Shown: positions 25,233 through 34,087 of the stretch, one piece after another
How positions within the stretch are numbered: the stretch's first letter is position 1
How the letters are laid out: each line of letters starts with the position of its first letter
From: Klenkia marina
GTDB lineage: Bacteria; Actinomycetota; Actinomycetes; Mycobacteriales; Geodermatophilaceae
Assembly: GCF_900101025.1 (NCBI RefSeq)
Contig: NZ_FMUH01000008.1
Coordinates: 62,001 to 126,000, forward strand
DNA: 64,000 bases
Direction: 5' to 3'
The notes under the pieces: generated by a model
Seen by the model: the letters and a program-made list of their open reading frames with translations, nothing else
The model's database searches: none
What the model was told of the DNA's origin: nothing
Translations under genes and position numbers: made by a program

Positions 25233-25264
25233 TCGAACGGCTGTTCGATCGAACGTCTGTGCGA
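25233..25264. promoter_or_regulatory. Two adjacent LexA (SOS) boxes
   Basis: TCGAACGGCTGTTCGA (25233-25248) is a perfect CGAAC-N4-GTTCG box. It is followed without gap by TCGAACGTCTGTGCGA (25249-25264), an imperfect box. They lie between the LysM gene and lexA, nearer the former. Confidence 0.85.
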
Positions 25265-25287
25265 TGTCTACCGCACCCCTCCGACAA
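25264..25287 (-). promoter_or_regulatory. RecA-NDp-like (PafBC-type) promoter of the LysM gene
   Basis: On the minus strand TTGTCGGAG, 8 nt, then TAGACA, against the pattern TTGTCRGTG-N8-TANNNT; the last T is missing. The same layout is found upstream of recA in this window. It points to the LysM gene and its -10 adjoins the second SOS box. Confidence 0.5.
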
Positions 25288-25311
25288 AATCGAGATGACA
25301 CCGCTGGAACT

Positions 25312-25327
25312 TCGAACACCTGTTTGA
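25312..25327. promoter_or_regulatory. Third LexA box, proximal to lexA
   Basis: TCGAACACCTGTTTGA, one base from the perfect CGAAC-N4-GTTCG palindrome. It is 130 bp upstream of the lexA start, fitting autorepression. Confidence 0.8.
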
Positions 25328-25457
25328 ACTCCGGCCCGCGAGGCGTTACGGTGCGTACCGATCGACCACCCCATCAGCACCCCGTCGGACAGCCTCCGAG
25401 GCCGGCTCGACCGGGGGCACAGGACGGTCGCCGGCAGGCGGCCGACGAGGAGGACAC

Positions 25458-26306
25458 GTGGCCAGCGCGGGAGACACCCCCGGCGGGACGACCGGCAGCA
25501 AGCGGGCCGGTCGCGGCAGGTCCACCGCCTCGGCGTCCGGGGACACCACGTCGGGCAACACGTCGGGCAGCACGTCGACGGCCGGCGACACCGGCCGCGG
25601 GTCGGTCCGTGAGTTCCCCGAGCGCGGCGAGGCCGGCGACGGCCTCACGCAGCGTCAGCGGCGTGTGCTCGAGGTGATCCGCGACTCCGTCGAGCGCCGC
25701 GGCTACCCGCCCAGCGTCCGCGAGATCGGCGAGGCGGTCGGGCTCTCCTCGGCGTCGTCGGTGGCCCACCAGCTGTCCGTGCTGCAGAAGAAGGGGTGGC
25801 TGCGCCGCGACCCCAATCGGCCGCGCGCCCTCGACGTCCGGCTGCCCGGCGACCACCCCGAGGGCGACCCGTCGTCGGCCGGGCTGGCGGCCAGCGGCAC
25901 CGGCTCCGGCGTCGACGACCCCCGGGTGCCCGCCCCCACCTACGTGCCCCTCGTCGGGCGCATCGCCGCCGGTGGCCCCGTCCTTGCCGAGCAGGCGGTG
26001 GAGGAGGTCTTCCCGCTCCCCCGCGAGCTGGTCGGCGAGGGCACCCTGTTCATGCTCAAGGTCACCGGTGAGTCGATGGTCGACGCCGCCATCTGCGACG
26101 GCGACTGGGTGGTCGTGCGGCAGCAGGCCACGGCCGAGAACGGCGAGATCGTGGCCGCGATGATCGACGGCGAGGCCACCGTCAAGACCTACAAGCGACG
26201 GGACGGGCACGTGTGGCTGCTGCCGCACAACCCGGCCTTCGAGCCGATCCCCGGCGACGACGCCACGGTGCTCGGGCGGGTCGTCACCGTCCTGCGGCGG
26301 GTCTGA
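25458..26306 (+). CDS. lexA: SOS repressor LexA
   Basis: 282 residues. A Ser/Thr/Gly-rich N-terminal extension of about 60 residues precedes the winged helix ([36 protein letters not shown]). The C-terminal S24 domain has the self-cleavage site at A171-G172 in GRIAAGGP, Ser206 in TGESM and Lys243 in TVKTYK. RecA filaments trigger its cleavage and release of the SOS genes. GTG at 25458 follows a GAGGAGG site; an internal start after the extension cannot be ruled out. Three SOS boxes lie upstream. Confidence 0.96.
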   Translation: MASAGDTPGGTTGSKRAGRGRSTASASGDTTSGNTSGSTSTAGDTGRGSVREFPERGEAGDGLTQRQRRVLEVIRDSVERRGYPPSVREIGEAVGLSSASSVAHQLSVLQKKGWLRRDPNRPRALDVRLPGDHPEGDPSSAGLAASGTGSGVDDPRVPAPTYVPLVGRIAAGGPVLAEQAVEEVFPLPRELVGEGTLFMLKVTGESMVDAAICDGDWVVVRQQATAENGEIVAAMIDGEATVKTYKRRDGHVWLLPHNPAFEPIPGDDATVLGRVVTVLRRV

Positions 26307-26315
26307 GGCAGCGGG

Positions 26316-27434
26316 TCAGCGTCGGCCGCGCAGGCGGCCGACGCCGGCCACCAGCACCGCGGCCGCGACCACCGAGATCGCCCCGGCCGTCCACGGCGAG
26401 AGCTTCGTGCCGGCCGGGGCGGGCGCGGCATCGGCGGGGGAACCATCCGCCGGGGCCGTCGCCGCAGCCGGGGCCACGGCACCGATCGCGGGCAGCACCG
26501 CGAGCCGGGCCGGCAGCCCCTCCCCGGTGACCAGCAGGCTGCGCCCGTCGCCGGCGAACGAGATGGCCTCACCCTGCGGGGACTCCGGCAGCGCCACGCG
26601 CACCGGAGCCGTGGCGAGCGCGCCGGCCACGTCGGAGCCGTTCAGCGGCCAGACGTAGGCATCGGTGTAGGTCCGCAGGGCCAGCACGGCGCCGTCCGGG
26701 CTCACCGCCCCACCGGTGACCATGAGCTGCCCGGCGCGACCGACCGGGCCACCGGGCGTGCCGGTGAGCGTCAGCGGCAGGTCGGCGACCTTCTCCAGCG
26801 GCACCGGAGCGCCGGCGTCCAACGCCGCGGTCGGGCGGTAGACCGCGCTGGTGCCCAGCACCTCCTTGGTGACCAGGTAGGGCGTGCCGTCCGGGGCCAG
26901 CAGCAGGGCCTCCGCGTCGTGCGGGCCGTCCGGGTAGGTCAGCCGGTACACCGGAGCCGTGCCGTCGGGCCGCAGCGCGATGAGGGCGACGGTCGCCCGG
27001 CTGAGCCGGTTGTCCCCGGTGTCGGCCAGCCACACCGTGCCGTCGGAGCCCAGTGCCAGGTCCTCGGGGTCGTAGGGGTCCACCGCCGCCGTGCGCTCAC
27101 CGACCACCGCGCAGGCCCCGTCGAGCTCGTGGACGACCACCGAGTCGCCGCCGTCGTTCATCACCAGCGTGGTGGCGCCGTCGACGGCCAGACCCGAGAT
27201 CTCCGGCAACCGGGGGTCGGTCACCGCGCACACGTCGGCGGGCTCACCGAACAGGGCCACCTCCTCGGCGGCCGCGGTCTGCACACCGGGCTCGGCCACC
27301 CCGGTGGAGAGGAAGGCGCCGGGCAGGAAGGGGCCGGTCGCGATCGCGGCGCAGAGGACGACGGCGGACACCCGGGCGCGGGCCCACGGCCGGCCGGCCG
27401 TGGCCTCAGGCAGCGGTCCGCCGTCCTCGAGCAT
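26316..27434 (-). CDS. Exported, membrane-anchored beta-propeller-like protein
   Basis: 372 residues. An N-terminal hydrophobic segment (about 22-42) acts as signal or anchor; the body has repeated short sheets of the type ISGLAVDG, EDLALGSDGTVWLADTGDN, HDAEALLLAPDGTPYLVTKE, GEAISFAGDGRSLLVTGEG, as in esterase-like phytase/NHL propellers; an Ala/Pro linker and a second membrane helix (about 348-366) with a basic end close it. It should therefore be held outside the cell by its C-terminal helix. Function unknown. ATG at 27434, overlapping the PAP2 gene by 29 bp. Confidence 0.8.
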   Translation of the reverse strand: MLEDGGPLPEATAGRPWARARVSAVVLCAAIATGPFLPGAFLSTGVAEPGVQTAAAEEVALFGEPADVCAVTDPRLPEISGLAVDGATTLVMNDGGDSVVVHELDGACAVVGERTAAVDPYDPEDLALGSDGTVWLADTGDNRLSRATVALIALRPDGTAPVYRLTYPDGPHDAEALLLAPDGTPYLVTKEVLGTSAVYRPTAALDAGAPVPLEKVADLPLTLTGTPGGPVGRAGQLMVTGGAVSPDGAVLALRTYTDAYVWPLNGSDVAGALATAPVRVALPESPQGEAISFAGDGRSLLVTGEGLPARLAVLPAIGAVAPAAATAPADGSPADAAPAPAGTKLSPWTAGAISVVAAAVLVAGVGRLRGRR

Positions 27435-28122
27435 GTACGAAGCGTGACAGGACGACTGCATCGAGTGCGTGCACCACGCCCAGCAGGACGACCCCCACTG
27501 CGGCCCCCACCAGTGCATCCGTGACCCAGTGGAAGTTCAGCGCCACCATGGCCACACCCGTCACAGCGGGACCGACCACCGACAGCACCCAGAAGGCCCG
27601 CTGGGCCCGGGCCGGCAGGCCGAAGTCGACGGCCTGCCAGCGCGCCACCCCCCACATCAGCACGGCGTTGGCGACGTGCCCGGAGGGGTAGGAGGCGCCG
27701 TCCCGGTGGAAGAAGGACCCCGGGTAGGCCGGCGCCGTGCGGCCGGTGCCGTACTTGAACGCGTAGACCACCCCGGTCAGCAGCGCGAGCGCGACGAGCA
27801 CCCGCAGCAGCGGCACCAGGCTGCGGCGCTGCCATGCGATCCAGCCCACCAGGGCCGCGAGCACCACGAGGATGGTGACCCGGCCGCCGGCCTGCGTGGG
27901 CACCCAGACCGCCCAGTACGCGCCCGAGTCGCGCAGACCCCAGTCGCCGACCACCTCGGAGACCCGCAGGTCCATGCGCTCGAGGGCACCGCGGTCGAGC
28001 AGGTTGATCGTGACCAGCACGGTGACCACGGCCCCGACGGCCACCGCCCACCACGGCGGACGCCCCGTCCCGATGACCGCAGGCCCGCGCCGGGCGGGCG
28101 CCGCAGCGCTCGGGGTGCTCAC
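27406..28122 (-). CDS. PAP2-family membrane phosphatase
   Basis: 238 residues with five to six membrane helices. The three phosphatase motifs are visible: FKYGTGRTAP, YPSGHVANA and NFHWVTDALVGA (His/Asp of motif 3). Such enzymes remove phosphate from lipid phosphates such as undecaprenyl pyrophosphate or phosphatidic acid. Motif 1 is slightly divergent (RTAP rather than RP). GTG at 28122. It overlaps the downstream propeller gene, so both are likely co-expressed. Confidence 0.85.
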   Translation of the reverse strand: MSTPSAAAPARRGPAVIGTGRPPWWAVAVGAVVTVLVTINLLDRGALERMDLRVSEVVGDWGLRDSGAYWAVWVPTQAGGRVTILVVLAALVGWIAWQRRSLVPLLRVLVALALLTGVVYAFKYGTGRTAPAYPGSFFHRDGASYPSGHVANAVLMWGVARWQAVDFGLPARAQRAFWVLSVVGPAVTGVAMVALNFHWVTDALVGAAVGVVLLGVVHALDAVVLSRFVHARGRRTAA

Positions 28123-28124
28123 CC

Positions 28125-28151
28125 GGTCACGGTACCGCCCAGGCCGTGACC
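28125..28151. terminator. Hairpin between hflX and the PAP2 gene
   Basis: Arms GGTCACGG (28125-28132) and CCGTGACC (28144-28151), 11-nt loop, starting 33 nt after the hflX stop on the minus strand. A weak terminator or the start of the PAP2 leader. Confidence 0.45.
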
Positions 28152-28183
28152 TCCCCGTGATCTCGGGTGGTCAGGGCCCGACG

Positions 28184-29680
28184 TCAGGACCGCGTGGTCG
28201 CGAACTCGCCGAGCGCAGCGGCCAGTGCGCCGTCGACCCGGGCGTGCAGGCGGGTGCCCTCGGCGCAGAACTCCTCGCTGAGGACCTCCCCGTCGGCGTG
28301 CACCCGGGACACCAGGTCCCCGCGGTCGAAGGGCACCAGGACGTCGACGTCCACGTCGGGGTGGGGCAACCGCCCGGCGATGACCGCCCGCAGCTCCTCG
28401 ATGCCCTCGCCGGTGGCCGCGGACACCCACTGCGCGCCGGGCAGGGCCTGGCGCAGCGCGAGGACGTCGTCGGGGGCCATCGCGTCGACCTTGTTGACGA
28501 CGACCAGCTCGGGCACGGAGCCCGCGTCGATCTCGGAGAGGACGACGTGCACCGCGTCGATCTGGCCCAACGGGTCGGGGTCGGCGCCGTCGACGACGTG
28601 CACCAGCAGGTCGGCGGCGGCCACCTCCTCGAGCGTCGAGCGGAAGGCGTCGACCAGCTGGTGGGGCAGGTGCCGCACGAACCCGACCGTGTCGGTGAGC
28701 GTGTAGTCCCGACCGTCGGGCGTCTGGGCCCGACGCACCGTGGGGTCCAGGGTGGCGAACAACGCGTCCTGCACCAGCACCCCGGCGTCGGTGAGCCGGT
28801 TCAGCAGGCTGGACTTGCCCGCGTTGGTGTAGCCGGCGATGGCGACCGAGGGCACCTTGTTGCGGTCGCGGCCCGAGCGCTGGGTGGCCCGCGCGGTGGC
28901 CATGCCGGCGATCTCGCGACGCAGCTTGCTCACCCGCGCGCGGATGCGCCGCCGGTCGGTCTCGATCTTGGTCTCACCCGGACCACGGGTACCGATGCCG
29001 CCACCGCCGGCGACGCGACCACCGGCCTGCCGGGACAGCGACTCACCCCACCCGCGCAGCCGCGGCAGCATGTACTGCATCTGGGCGAGCTCGACCTGGG
29101 CCTTGCCCTCCCGCGAGGAGGCGTGCTGGGCGAAGATGTCCAGGATCAACGCGGTGCGGTCGACGACCTTCACCTTGAGGATCTTCTCCAGCTGGTTGAG
29201 CTGGCCGGGGGTCAGCTCGCCGTCGCAGATGACGGTGTCGGCGCCGGTGCCCGCGACGATCTCGCGGATCTCGGCGGCCTTGCCCGAGCCCACGTAGGTC
29301 CCGGCGTCGGGCTTGTCCCGTCGCTGGCTCACCGCCTCCAGGACCTCCGAGCCCGCGGTCTCGGCGAGCGCGGCGAGCTCGGCCAGGGAGCGGTCGGCGT
29401 CGGCGGCCGTCCCCTCCGTCCAGACGCCCACCAGCACGACGCGCTCGAGGCGCAGCTGGCGGTACTCGACCTCGGTGACGTCGGCGAGCTCGGTGGAGAG
29501 CCCGGCCACGCGGCGCAGCGCACCGCGCTCCTCGAGCGCGTAGCTGCCGGTGGTGTCGTCCGGGGTGTCCCATTGCCCGCGCGGCGCGGGGCGGGGATCG
29601 GTCGGGGCGGCGGGCACGGCGGCCTTGGCGGCGCGTGCGGCGGCGTCCTCGAGAACGGCCCGGTTCTGTGCTGTGGTCAT
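28184..29680 (-). CDS. hflX: GTPase HflX
   Basis: 498 residues. N-terminal HflX domain with TYVGSGKAAEI and CDGELTPGQLNQLEK, a coiled region with GETKIETDRRRI, then the G domain: GYTNAGKSSLLN (G1), DPTVRR (G2), DTVGFVRHLP (G3), NKVDAM (G4). HflX rescues and splits stalled 70S ribosomes, notably under heat and, in mycobacteria, affects macrolide tolerance. ATG at 29680 has a GGGAGA site; an in-frame ATG at 29698 would add six residues. In many actinobacteria the gene lies near miaA and dapF, as here. Confidence 0.95.
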   Translation of the reverse strand: MTTAQNRAVLEDAAARAAKAAVPAAPTDPRPAPRGQWDTPDDTTGSYALEERGALRRVAGLSTELADVTEVEYRQLRLERVVLVGVWTEGTAADADRSLAELAALAETAGSEVLEAVSQRRDKPDAGTYVGSGKAAEIREIVAGTGADTVICDGELTPGQLNQLEKILKVKVVDRTALILDIFAQHASSREGKAQVELAQMQYMLPRLRGWGESLSRQAGGRVAGGGGIGTRGPGETKIETDRRRIRARVSKLRREIAGMATARATQRSGRDRNKVPSVAIAGYTNAGKSSLLNRLTDAGVLVQDALFATLDPTVRRAQTPDGRDYTLTDTVGFVRHLPHQLVDAFRSTLEEVAAADLLVHVVDGADPDPLGQIDAVHVVLSEIDAGSVPELVVVNKVDAMAPDDVLALRQALPGAQWVSAATGEGIEELRAVIAGRLPHPDVDVDVLVPFDRGDLVSRVHADGEVLSEEFCAEGTRLHARVDGALAAALGEFATTRS

Positions 29681-29756
29681 CGTCTCCCAGCGTGACATGC
29701 CCCCGGGGCGGGGGGCACCTTGATTGCTGTCCTGCACAACGGTCGGGGACCCGGCC

Positions 29757-30272
29757 TCATTCCTCCGGGTGCAGCCCCAGGTAGAGCGACCATCGCTCGC
29801 CGTCGGGGTCGGAGGGCTGTTGCGCCCACCGGTCGAGCAGCCCGTACAGCTCGCGCTCGAACTCCTCGCGGCGCTGCGCGGACAGCCGCAGGCCCAGCCG
29901 GGTGCTGCGCAGCTGCCGCTCCCCCACCGCGGACACCTCGGCGAGGAACGCGCCCAGCATCGGGTCCCGGGCCGGGGGTGGGACCGCCGACCAGTCGAGC
30001 TGCCAGGACCGACCGGTGGCCCGGTAGGGCACCTCGCGGGCCCCGCGGGTCCCGCGACGTTCGGGCTCGGCGACGAGGAACCCGGTGTCGACCAGGGTGC
30101 GCACGTGGTGCAGGACGGTGGCCGGGTTGCGGTCCAGCCGGTCGGCGATCTCGCGGTTGGTGAGCGGTCGGTCCAGGCACAGGCGCAAGATCCGCAGCCG
30201 CACCTCGGAGGCCATCGCCCGGGCCTCGGCCTCGGTCGCGGGACGTCGCTCACCCCACCCCTCCCGCGCCAC
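29757..30272 (-). CDS. ArsR-like winged-helix regulator
   Basis: 171 residues. Residues 15-75 form a winged helix (RLRILRLCLDRPLTNREIADRLDRNPATVLHHV, then LVAEPERRGTRGAREVPYRAT), followed by an alpha-helical domain (DUF-like, EVSAVGERQLRSTRLGLRLS) frequent in such regulators. It is divergent from an MFS exporter with an inverted repeat between the starts, the usual sign of local control. GTG at 30272. Confidence 0.85.
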   Translation of the reverse strand: MAREGWGERRPATEAEARAMASEVRLRILRLCLDRPLTNREIADRLDRNPATVLHHVRTLVDTGFLVAEPERRGTRGAREVPYRATGRSWQLDWSAVPPPARDPMLGAFLAEVSAVGERQLRSTRLGLRLSAQRREEFERELYGLLDRWAQQPSDPDGERWSLYLGLHPEE

Positions 30273-30289
30273 GCCAGGAGTCTAGCGAC

Positions 30290-30309
30290 TGATTGACATG
30301 TCCCAATCA
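30290..30309. promoter_or_regulatory. Operator candidate between ArsR-like and MFS genes
   Basis: TGATTG (30290-30295) and CAATCA (30304-30309) form an inverted repeat with an 8-nt spacer in the 56-bp gap between divergent starts. It would overlap the promoters of both genes. Confidence 0.6.
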
Positions 30310-30328
30310 CTCGCGCCAGGGTGACCGC

Positions 30329-31606
30329 ATGACGAGCCTGTGGCGGCACCGCGACTTCCGGCAGCTCTGGGCGGCCGAGACGGCCAGCCACGTCGGCACC
30401 CAGGTGGTGGGCGTGGTGCTGCCGGTCGTCGCGGTGGCGCTGCTGGGCGCGACGCCCTGGCAGATGGGCGTGCTCACCGCCCTGGAGACCGCCGCCTTCC
30501 TGCTCGTGGCCCTGCCGGCCGGGGCGTGGGTGGACCGGTGGCGACGGCAGCGGGTGCTCGTGCGCGCCGACACCGTGCGGGCACTGGCCCTGGCCACGGT
30601 GCCGGTGGCCCACCTGCTCGACGTGCTCACCCTCGGCCAGCTCTACGCCGTGGCCGCGGTGGTCGGCACCGCGACCGTCTTCTTCGACGTCGCCTACCAG
30701 AGCTACCTGCCGCAGATCGTCGACCGCGCCCAGCTCACCGACGGCAACGGCAAGCTCGAGATCAGCCGGGCGGTCGCGCAGGTGGCCGGCCCCGGCCTCA
30801 CCGGCGTGCTGCTGCGGGTGCTGGCCGCGCCCCTGCTGGTCGTGGTGACGGCCGTGGGCTACCTGCTGTCAGCCTTCTTCGTCGGCCGCATCGGGCACGT
30901 CGACGTCGTGCCCGACCGGGCCGACCGCCGACCGCTGCGGACCGAGATCCGTGAGGGGCTGGCCTTCGTCGTCACCCACCCGTTGCTGCGCCGCATCGTG
31001 GCGTGCACGAGCACCGGCAACCTGTTCTCGGCGATCAGCGGCACGCTGCTCGTGCTCTACGTGCTGCGCACCCTGGGCCTGTCCGAGTCCACGCTGGGCC
31101 TGGTGCTCTCCGCGGGGGCGGCCGGCGGGCTGCTCGGTGCGGTCACCGCGGCCCGGGTCGCCCGGTGGGTGGGTGAGGGCCGGACGATCCCGGTCTCCGC
31201 GGTCGCGTTCGGCGTCTTCGCCGCCGGCACCCCCCTGGCGGCCACCCTGGACGGCGCGGCCCAGGTCGTCGTGCTGGTGGCCGGCGGCGTCGGGCTGAGC
31301 TGGGCGGTCGTGGTCTACAACGTCGTCCAGGTCAGCTTCCGGCAGCGGCTGTGCCCGCCCCGCCTCCTGGGCCGCATGAACGCCTCGGTGCGGTTCGTCG
31401 TGTTCGGCACGATGCCGCTCGGCGGGCTGCTCGGCGGGGTGCTGGGGACGGCGGTCGGCGTCGTCCCGGCGCTGTGGGTGGCCGTGGCCGGTCAGCTGCT
31501 CGCGGCGCTGCCCGTGGTCGCGAGCCCGCTGCTGCGGATGCGCGACCTGCCCGACGCCCTCGACGAGACCGCCGGCGAGCCGGTCAGCCCAGCCACTCCG
31601 GGGTGA
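30329..31606 (+). CDS. MFS transporter (MFS_3 / EntS-like exporter)
   Basis: 425 residues, twelve predicted membrane segments. The opening LWRHRDFRQLWAAETAS and the loop AGAWVDRWRRQRVLVRAD are typical of the MFS_3/enterobactin-exporter-like drug or siderophore exporters. ATG at 30329 chosen because it directly precedes this signature. Probably under control of the divergent ArsR-like gene. Its 3' end overlaps the convergent dapF by 23 bp. Confidence 0.88.
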   Translation: MTSLWRHRDFRQLWAAETASHVGTQVVGVVLPVVAVALLGATPWQMGVLTALETAAFLLVALPAGAWVDRWRRQRVLVRADTVRALALATVPVAHLLDVLTLGQLYAVAAVVGTATVFFDVAYQSYLPQIVDRAQLTDGNGKLEISRAVAQVAGPGLTGVLLRVLAAPLLVVVTAVGYLLSAFFVGRIGHVDVVPDRADRRPLRTEIREGLAFVVTHPLLRRIVACTSTGNLFSAISGTLLVLYVLRTLGLSESTLGLVLSAGAAGGLLGAVTAARVARWVGEGRTIPVSAVAFGVFAAGTPLAATLDGAAQVVVLVAGGVGLSWAVVVYNVVQVSFRQRLCPPRLLGRMNASVRFVVFGTMPLGGLLGGVLGTAVGVVPALWVAVAGQLLAALPVVASPLLRMRDLPDALDETAGEPVSPATPG

Positions 31607-32477
31607 GCGCACCGGCGCCCACGACGACGGCCGGGCCGGTGAGCACCGTGGTGGTCGGTGAGACCTCGACCGACAACCGGCCGCCGGGGACGTCGACGGT
31701 GACCGTGCCGGAGGTGCGACCGCCGGCGTCCAGCGCCGCCCACGCGGCCGCGCACGCGCCCGTGCCGCACGAGCGGGTCTCCCCCACGCCGCGCTCGGAG
31801 ACCCGCAGCCGCACGTGCGCCGTGGTGCCACCCGGGCCCTCCTGCGCCGACAGCACGTTGACCAGTTCGACGTTGACCCCGTCGGGGAACAGCGCCGGGT
31901 CGACCGCGGGGGCGACGGTGAGGTCGAGGGAGTCCAGGGCCGCGTCGGTGAGGCAGACCAGGTGCGGGTTGCCCATCGAGACCCCGGTGCCGGGGTAGCT
32001 GCGGCCGCCCAGCTGCGCCTCGCCCCGGCCCAGCGGTCGGGCCGGGCCCATGTCCACCCAGTAGCCCTCGGCGCCCGCCCCCACCCGGCGGGGACCACCG
32101 CGGGTGCCCACCAGCACACCGGCGCGGGCCTGCTCGGCGTCGAGGAGGCCCTCGGCGAGCAGCACGTGCAGGTAGAGCCGGATGCCGTTGCCGCACATCT
32201 CGGCGTAGGACCCGTCGGCGTTGCGGTGGTCCATGAACCACGTGCACTCGGCCAGGGCTTCGCCGAGCACGTCGGCGGCGTCGGGCACGCAGGCGCTGGG
32301 GACGACGCGCAGCACGCCGTCGGCGCCCAGCCCCTCCCGCCGGTCGCAGAGCCGGCGGACCAGGGTGGCGTCCAGCCGGGCCTCGGGCCACACCGTGCCG
32401 TCGGGGTCGGGCAGCACCACGAAGTCGTTCTGGGTCCCGTGGCCCTTGAGCACCCGGGGTCCGCTGGCGTCGATCAC
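31584..32477 (-). CDS. dapF: Diaminopimelate epimerase
   Basis: 297 residues. Converts LL- to meso-diaminopimelate for lysine and peptidoglycan synthesis. The two catalytic cysteines are visible: C95 in EMCGNGIR and C237 in [11 protein letters not shown]; substrate contacts in [10 protein letters not shown] and GNPHLV are also kept. GTG at 32477 overlaps the miaA stop (GTGA). The miaA-dapF order is common in actinobacteria. Confidence 0.96.
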   Translation of the reverse strand: MIDASGPRVLKGHGTQNDFVVLPDPDGTVWPEARLDATLVRRLCDRREGLGADGVLRVVPSACVPDAADVLGEALAECTWFMDHRNADGSYAEMCGNGIRLYLHVLLAEGLLDAEQARAGVLVGTRGGPRRVGAGAEGYWVDMGPARPLGRGEAQLGGRSYPGTGVSMGNPHLVCLTDAALDSLDLTVAPAVDPALFPDGVNVELVNVLSAQEGPGGTTAHVRLRVSERGVGETRSCGTGACAAAWAALDAGGRTSGTVTVDVPGGRLSVEVSPTTTVLTGPAVVVGAGALTPEWLG

Positions 32478-33391
32478 CCCCCGATCGTAGAGAGCGCACG
32501 CCCCACCAGGTCAGGGTCGGCGGCGTCCAGCCAGCGCACCGCGGTGTCGCGGCGGAACCACGACCGCTGCCGCCGGACGAAGCGGCGGGTGGTGCGCACC
32601 GTCTCCTCCCGCGCGGTGCCGGCGTCGAGGTCGCCGTCGAGCTGGCGCAGCACCTGCGCGTACCCCAGGGCGCGGGACGCGGTGGGGCCCTCGCGCAGGC
32701 CGTCGGAGGCCAGCGCCGCCACCTCCTCGACGAACCCCTGGGCCCACATCCGGTCCACCCGGGTCGCCACCCGCTCGTCGAGCTCGGCGGGGTCGCGGTC
32801 GACGCCGAGCACGACGGCCGGGTAGTGCGGCCGGGGCTCGGGCAGCGATGCGGCGAAGGGCCGCCCGGTCAGCTCGACCACCTCGAGCGCCCGCACGACC
32901 CGGCGACCGTTGCTGGGCAGGATGGCCGCAGCGGCCGCCGGGTCCACCCCGGCCAGGCGCCGGTGCAGCTCCGCCGCACCGACCTCGGTGAGCTCGGCCT
33001 CGAGCCGGGCCCGCAGCACGGGGTCGGTGCCCGGGAACTCCAGCTCGTCGAGCACCGCCCGGACGTAGAGGCCCGACCCGCCCACCAGCAGGGGGACGAC
33101 GCCGGCGGCGCGCAGCCGGTCGACCTCGGCCCGGGCCCGGGTGCGGTACTCAGCGACGCTGGCCGGCTCCCGCACGTCCCAGAGGTCCATGAGGTGGTGC
33201 GGCACGCCGCCCCGCTCGGCCTCGGAGGGCTTGGCGGTGCCGATGTCCATGCCGCGGTAGAGCTGCATGGAGTCGGCGTTGACGACCTCGCCGCCGAGCC
33301 GGTCGGCCAACGCCACGGCGAGCGCCGTCTTGCCGGTCGCGGTGGGCCCGACGACGGCGACCACCGGGGGCGGACCCGCGAGGGCAGCCAT
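32474..33391 (-). CDS. miaA: tRNA dimethylallyltransferase
   Basis: 305 residues. Adds a dimethylallyl group to A37 of tRNAs reading UNN codons; MiaB (37190-38734 here) then methylthiolates the product. Walker A GPTATGKT at 15-22, then [19 protein letters not shown] and the RRVVRALEV segment. ATG at 33391 overlaps the stop of the upstream dioxygenase-like gene (TGATG); a GTG one codon earlier is possible. Confidence 0.96.
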   Translation of the reverse strand: MAALAGPPPVVAVVGPTATGKTALAVALADRLGGEVVNADSMQLYRGMDIGTAKPSEAERGGVPHHLMDLWDVREPASVAEYRTRARAEVDRLRAAGVVPLLVGGSGLYVRAVLDELEFPGTDPVLRARLEAELTEVGAAELHRRLAGVDPAAAAAILPSNGRRVVRALEVVELTGRPFAASLPEPRPHYPAVVLGVDRDPAELDERVATRVDRMWAQGFVEEVAALASDGLREGPTASRALGYAQVLRQLDGDLDAGTAREETVRTTRRFVRRQRSWFRRDTAVRWLDAADPDLVGRALSTIGG

Positions 33392-34047
33392 CACTGCAGC
33401 CACCCCGGGACGCCGTCGGGGACGTCGGCCAGCAGCCAGTCGGCGACCAGGTGGCCATCCCCCGGCGCCCCCTCGTCGAGGAGCACCCGGGCGGTGACCG
33501 ACCGACCGGCCAGCACCGACCCGACCGCCACCCAGCTCTCCGGGCCCGGGGCTCCGCTCGCGGCCAGCGCCGCCGCGTCGCCGGCGGCGAGCGCCGTCGC
33601 GACGCCGGGGCCGGCACCGGCGCCCATCGCCAGGATGCCGACCGGTCCGGGCAGCTGGGTGAGCGCATCGGCGAGGTCGTCGGGGGCGACCCCCAGCCGG
33701 GTCCCGCTGTGGCCGGCCTCGTCCAGCAGTCGGGCGCCGACGGCGTGCGCCAGCGGCAGCAGGTGCCCACCGGGCCGCACCCGGCCCGCGAACGGCAACC
33801 GGCCGGCTGCACCCCACGCGGTGAGGTCCGCGGCGTCACCGGCGCCGTAGCGCACACCGGGCGGGCCCGCACCCACCACCAGGACGACGTCGGGCCGCAT
33901 CCCCAGCACGGTCTGCAGCGCCTCCCCGCAGGCGATCCGCAGCCGGTCGGTCTCCACCCCGGGGCCGCCACCCAGACCCGGGAGGAGCGCGGGTGGGTGC
34001 GGGCAGAAGGCGACGGCGACGGAGGTGCTGGACGTGTCGGGACTCAC
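33391..34047 (-). CDS. Class III extradiol dioxygenase subunit B-like protein
   Basis: 218 residues. The start [18 protein letters not shown] resembles the metal-binding N-terminus of LigB-like proteins (CPHPP), and the rest has the LigB-like pattern with GVRYGAG and MGAGAGPG. This small conserved actinobacterial gene regularly precedes miaA, but no reaction is known for it. Most catalytic His residues of true extradiol dioxygenases are not evident. GTG at 34047 is the first start before the conserved N-terminus; divergent from the DUF349 gene 40 bp away. Confidence 0.7.
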   Translation of the reverse strand: MSPDTSSTSVAVAFCPHPPALLPGLGGGPGVETDRLRIACGEALQTVLGMRPDVVLVVGAGPPGVRYGAGDAADLTAWGAAGRLPFAGRVRPGGHLLPLAHAVGARLLDEAGHSGTRLGVAPDDLADALTQLPGPVGILAMGAGAGPGVATALAAGDAAALAASGAPGPESWVAVGSVLAGRSVTARVLLDEGAPGDGHLVADWLLADVPDGVPGWLQ

Positions 34048-34087
34048 GGGGCGAGTGTCGCCGATCGCACCGTGGGAGACTGCCTGC

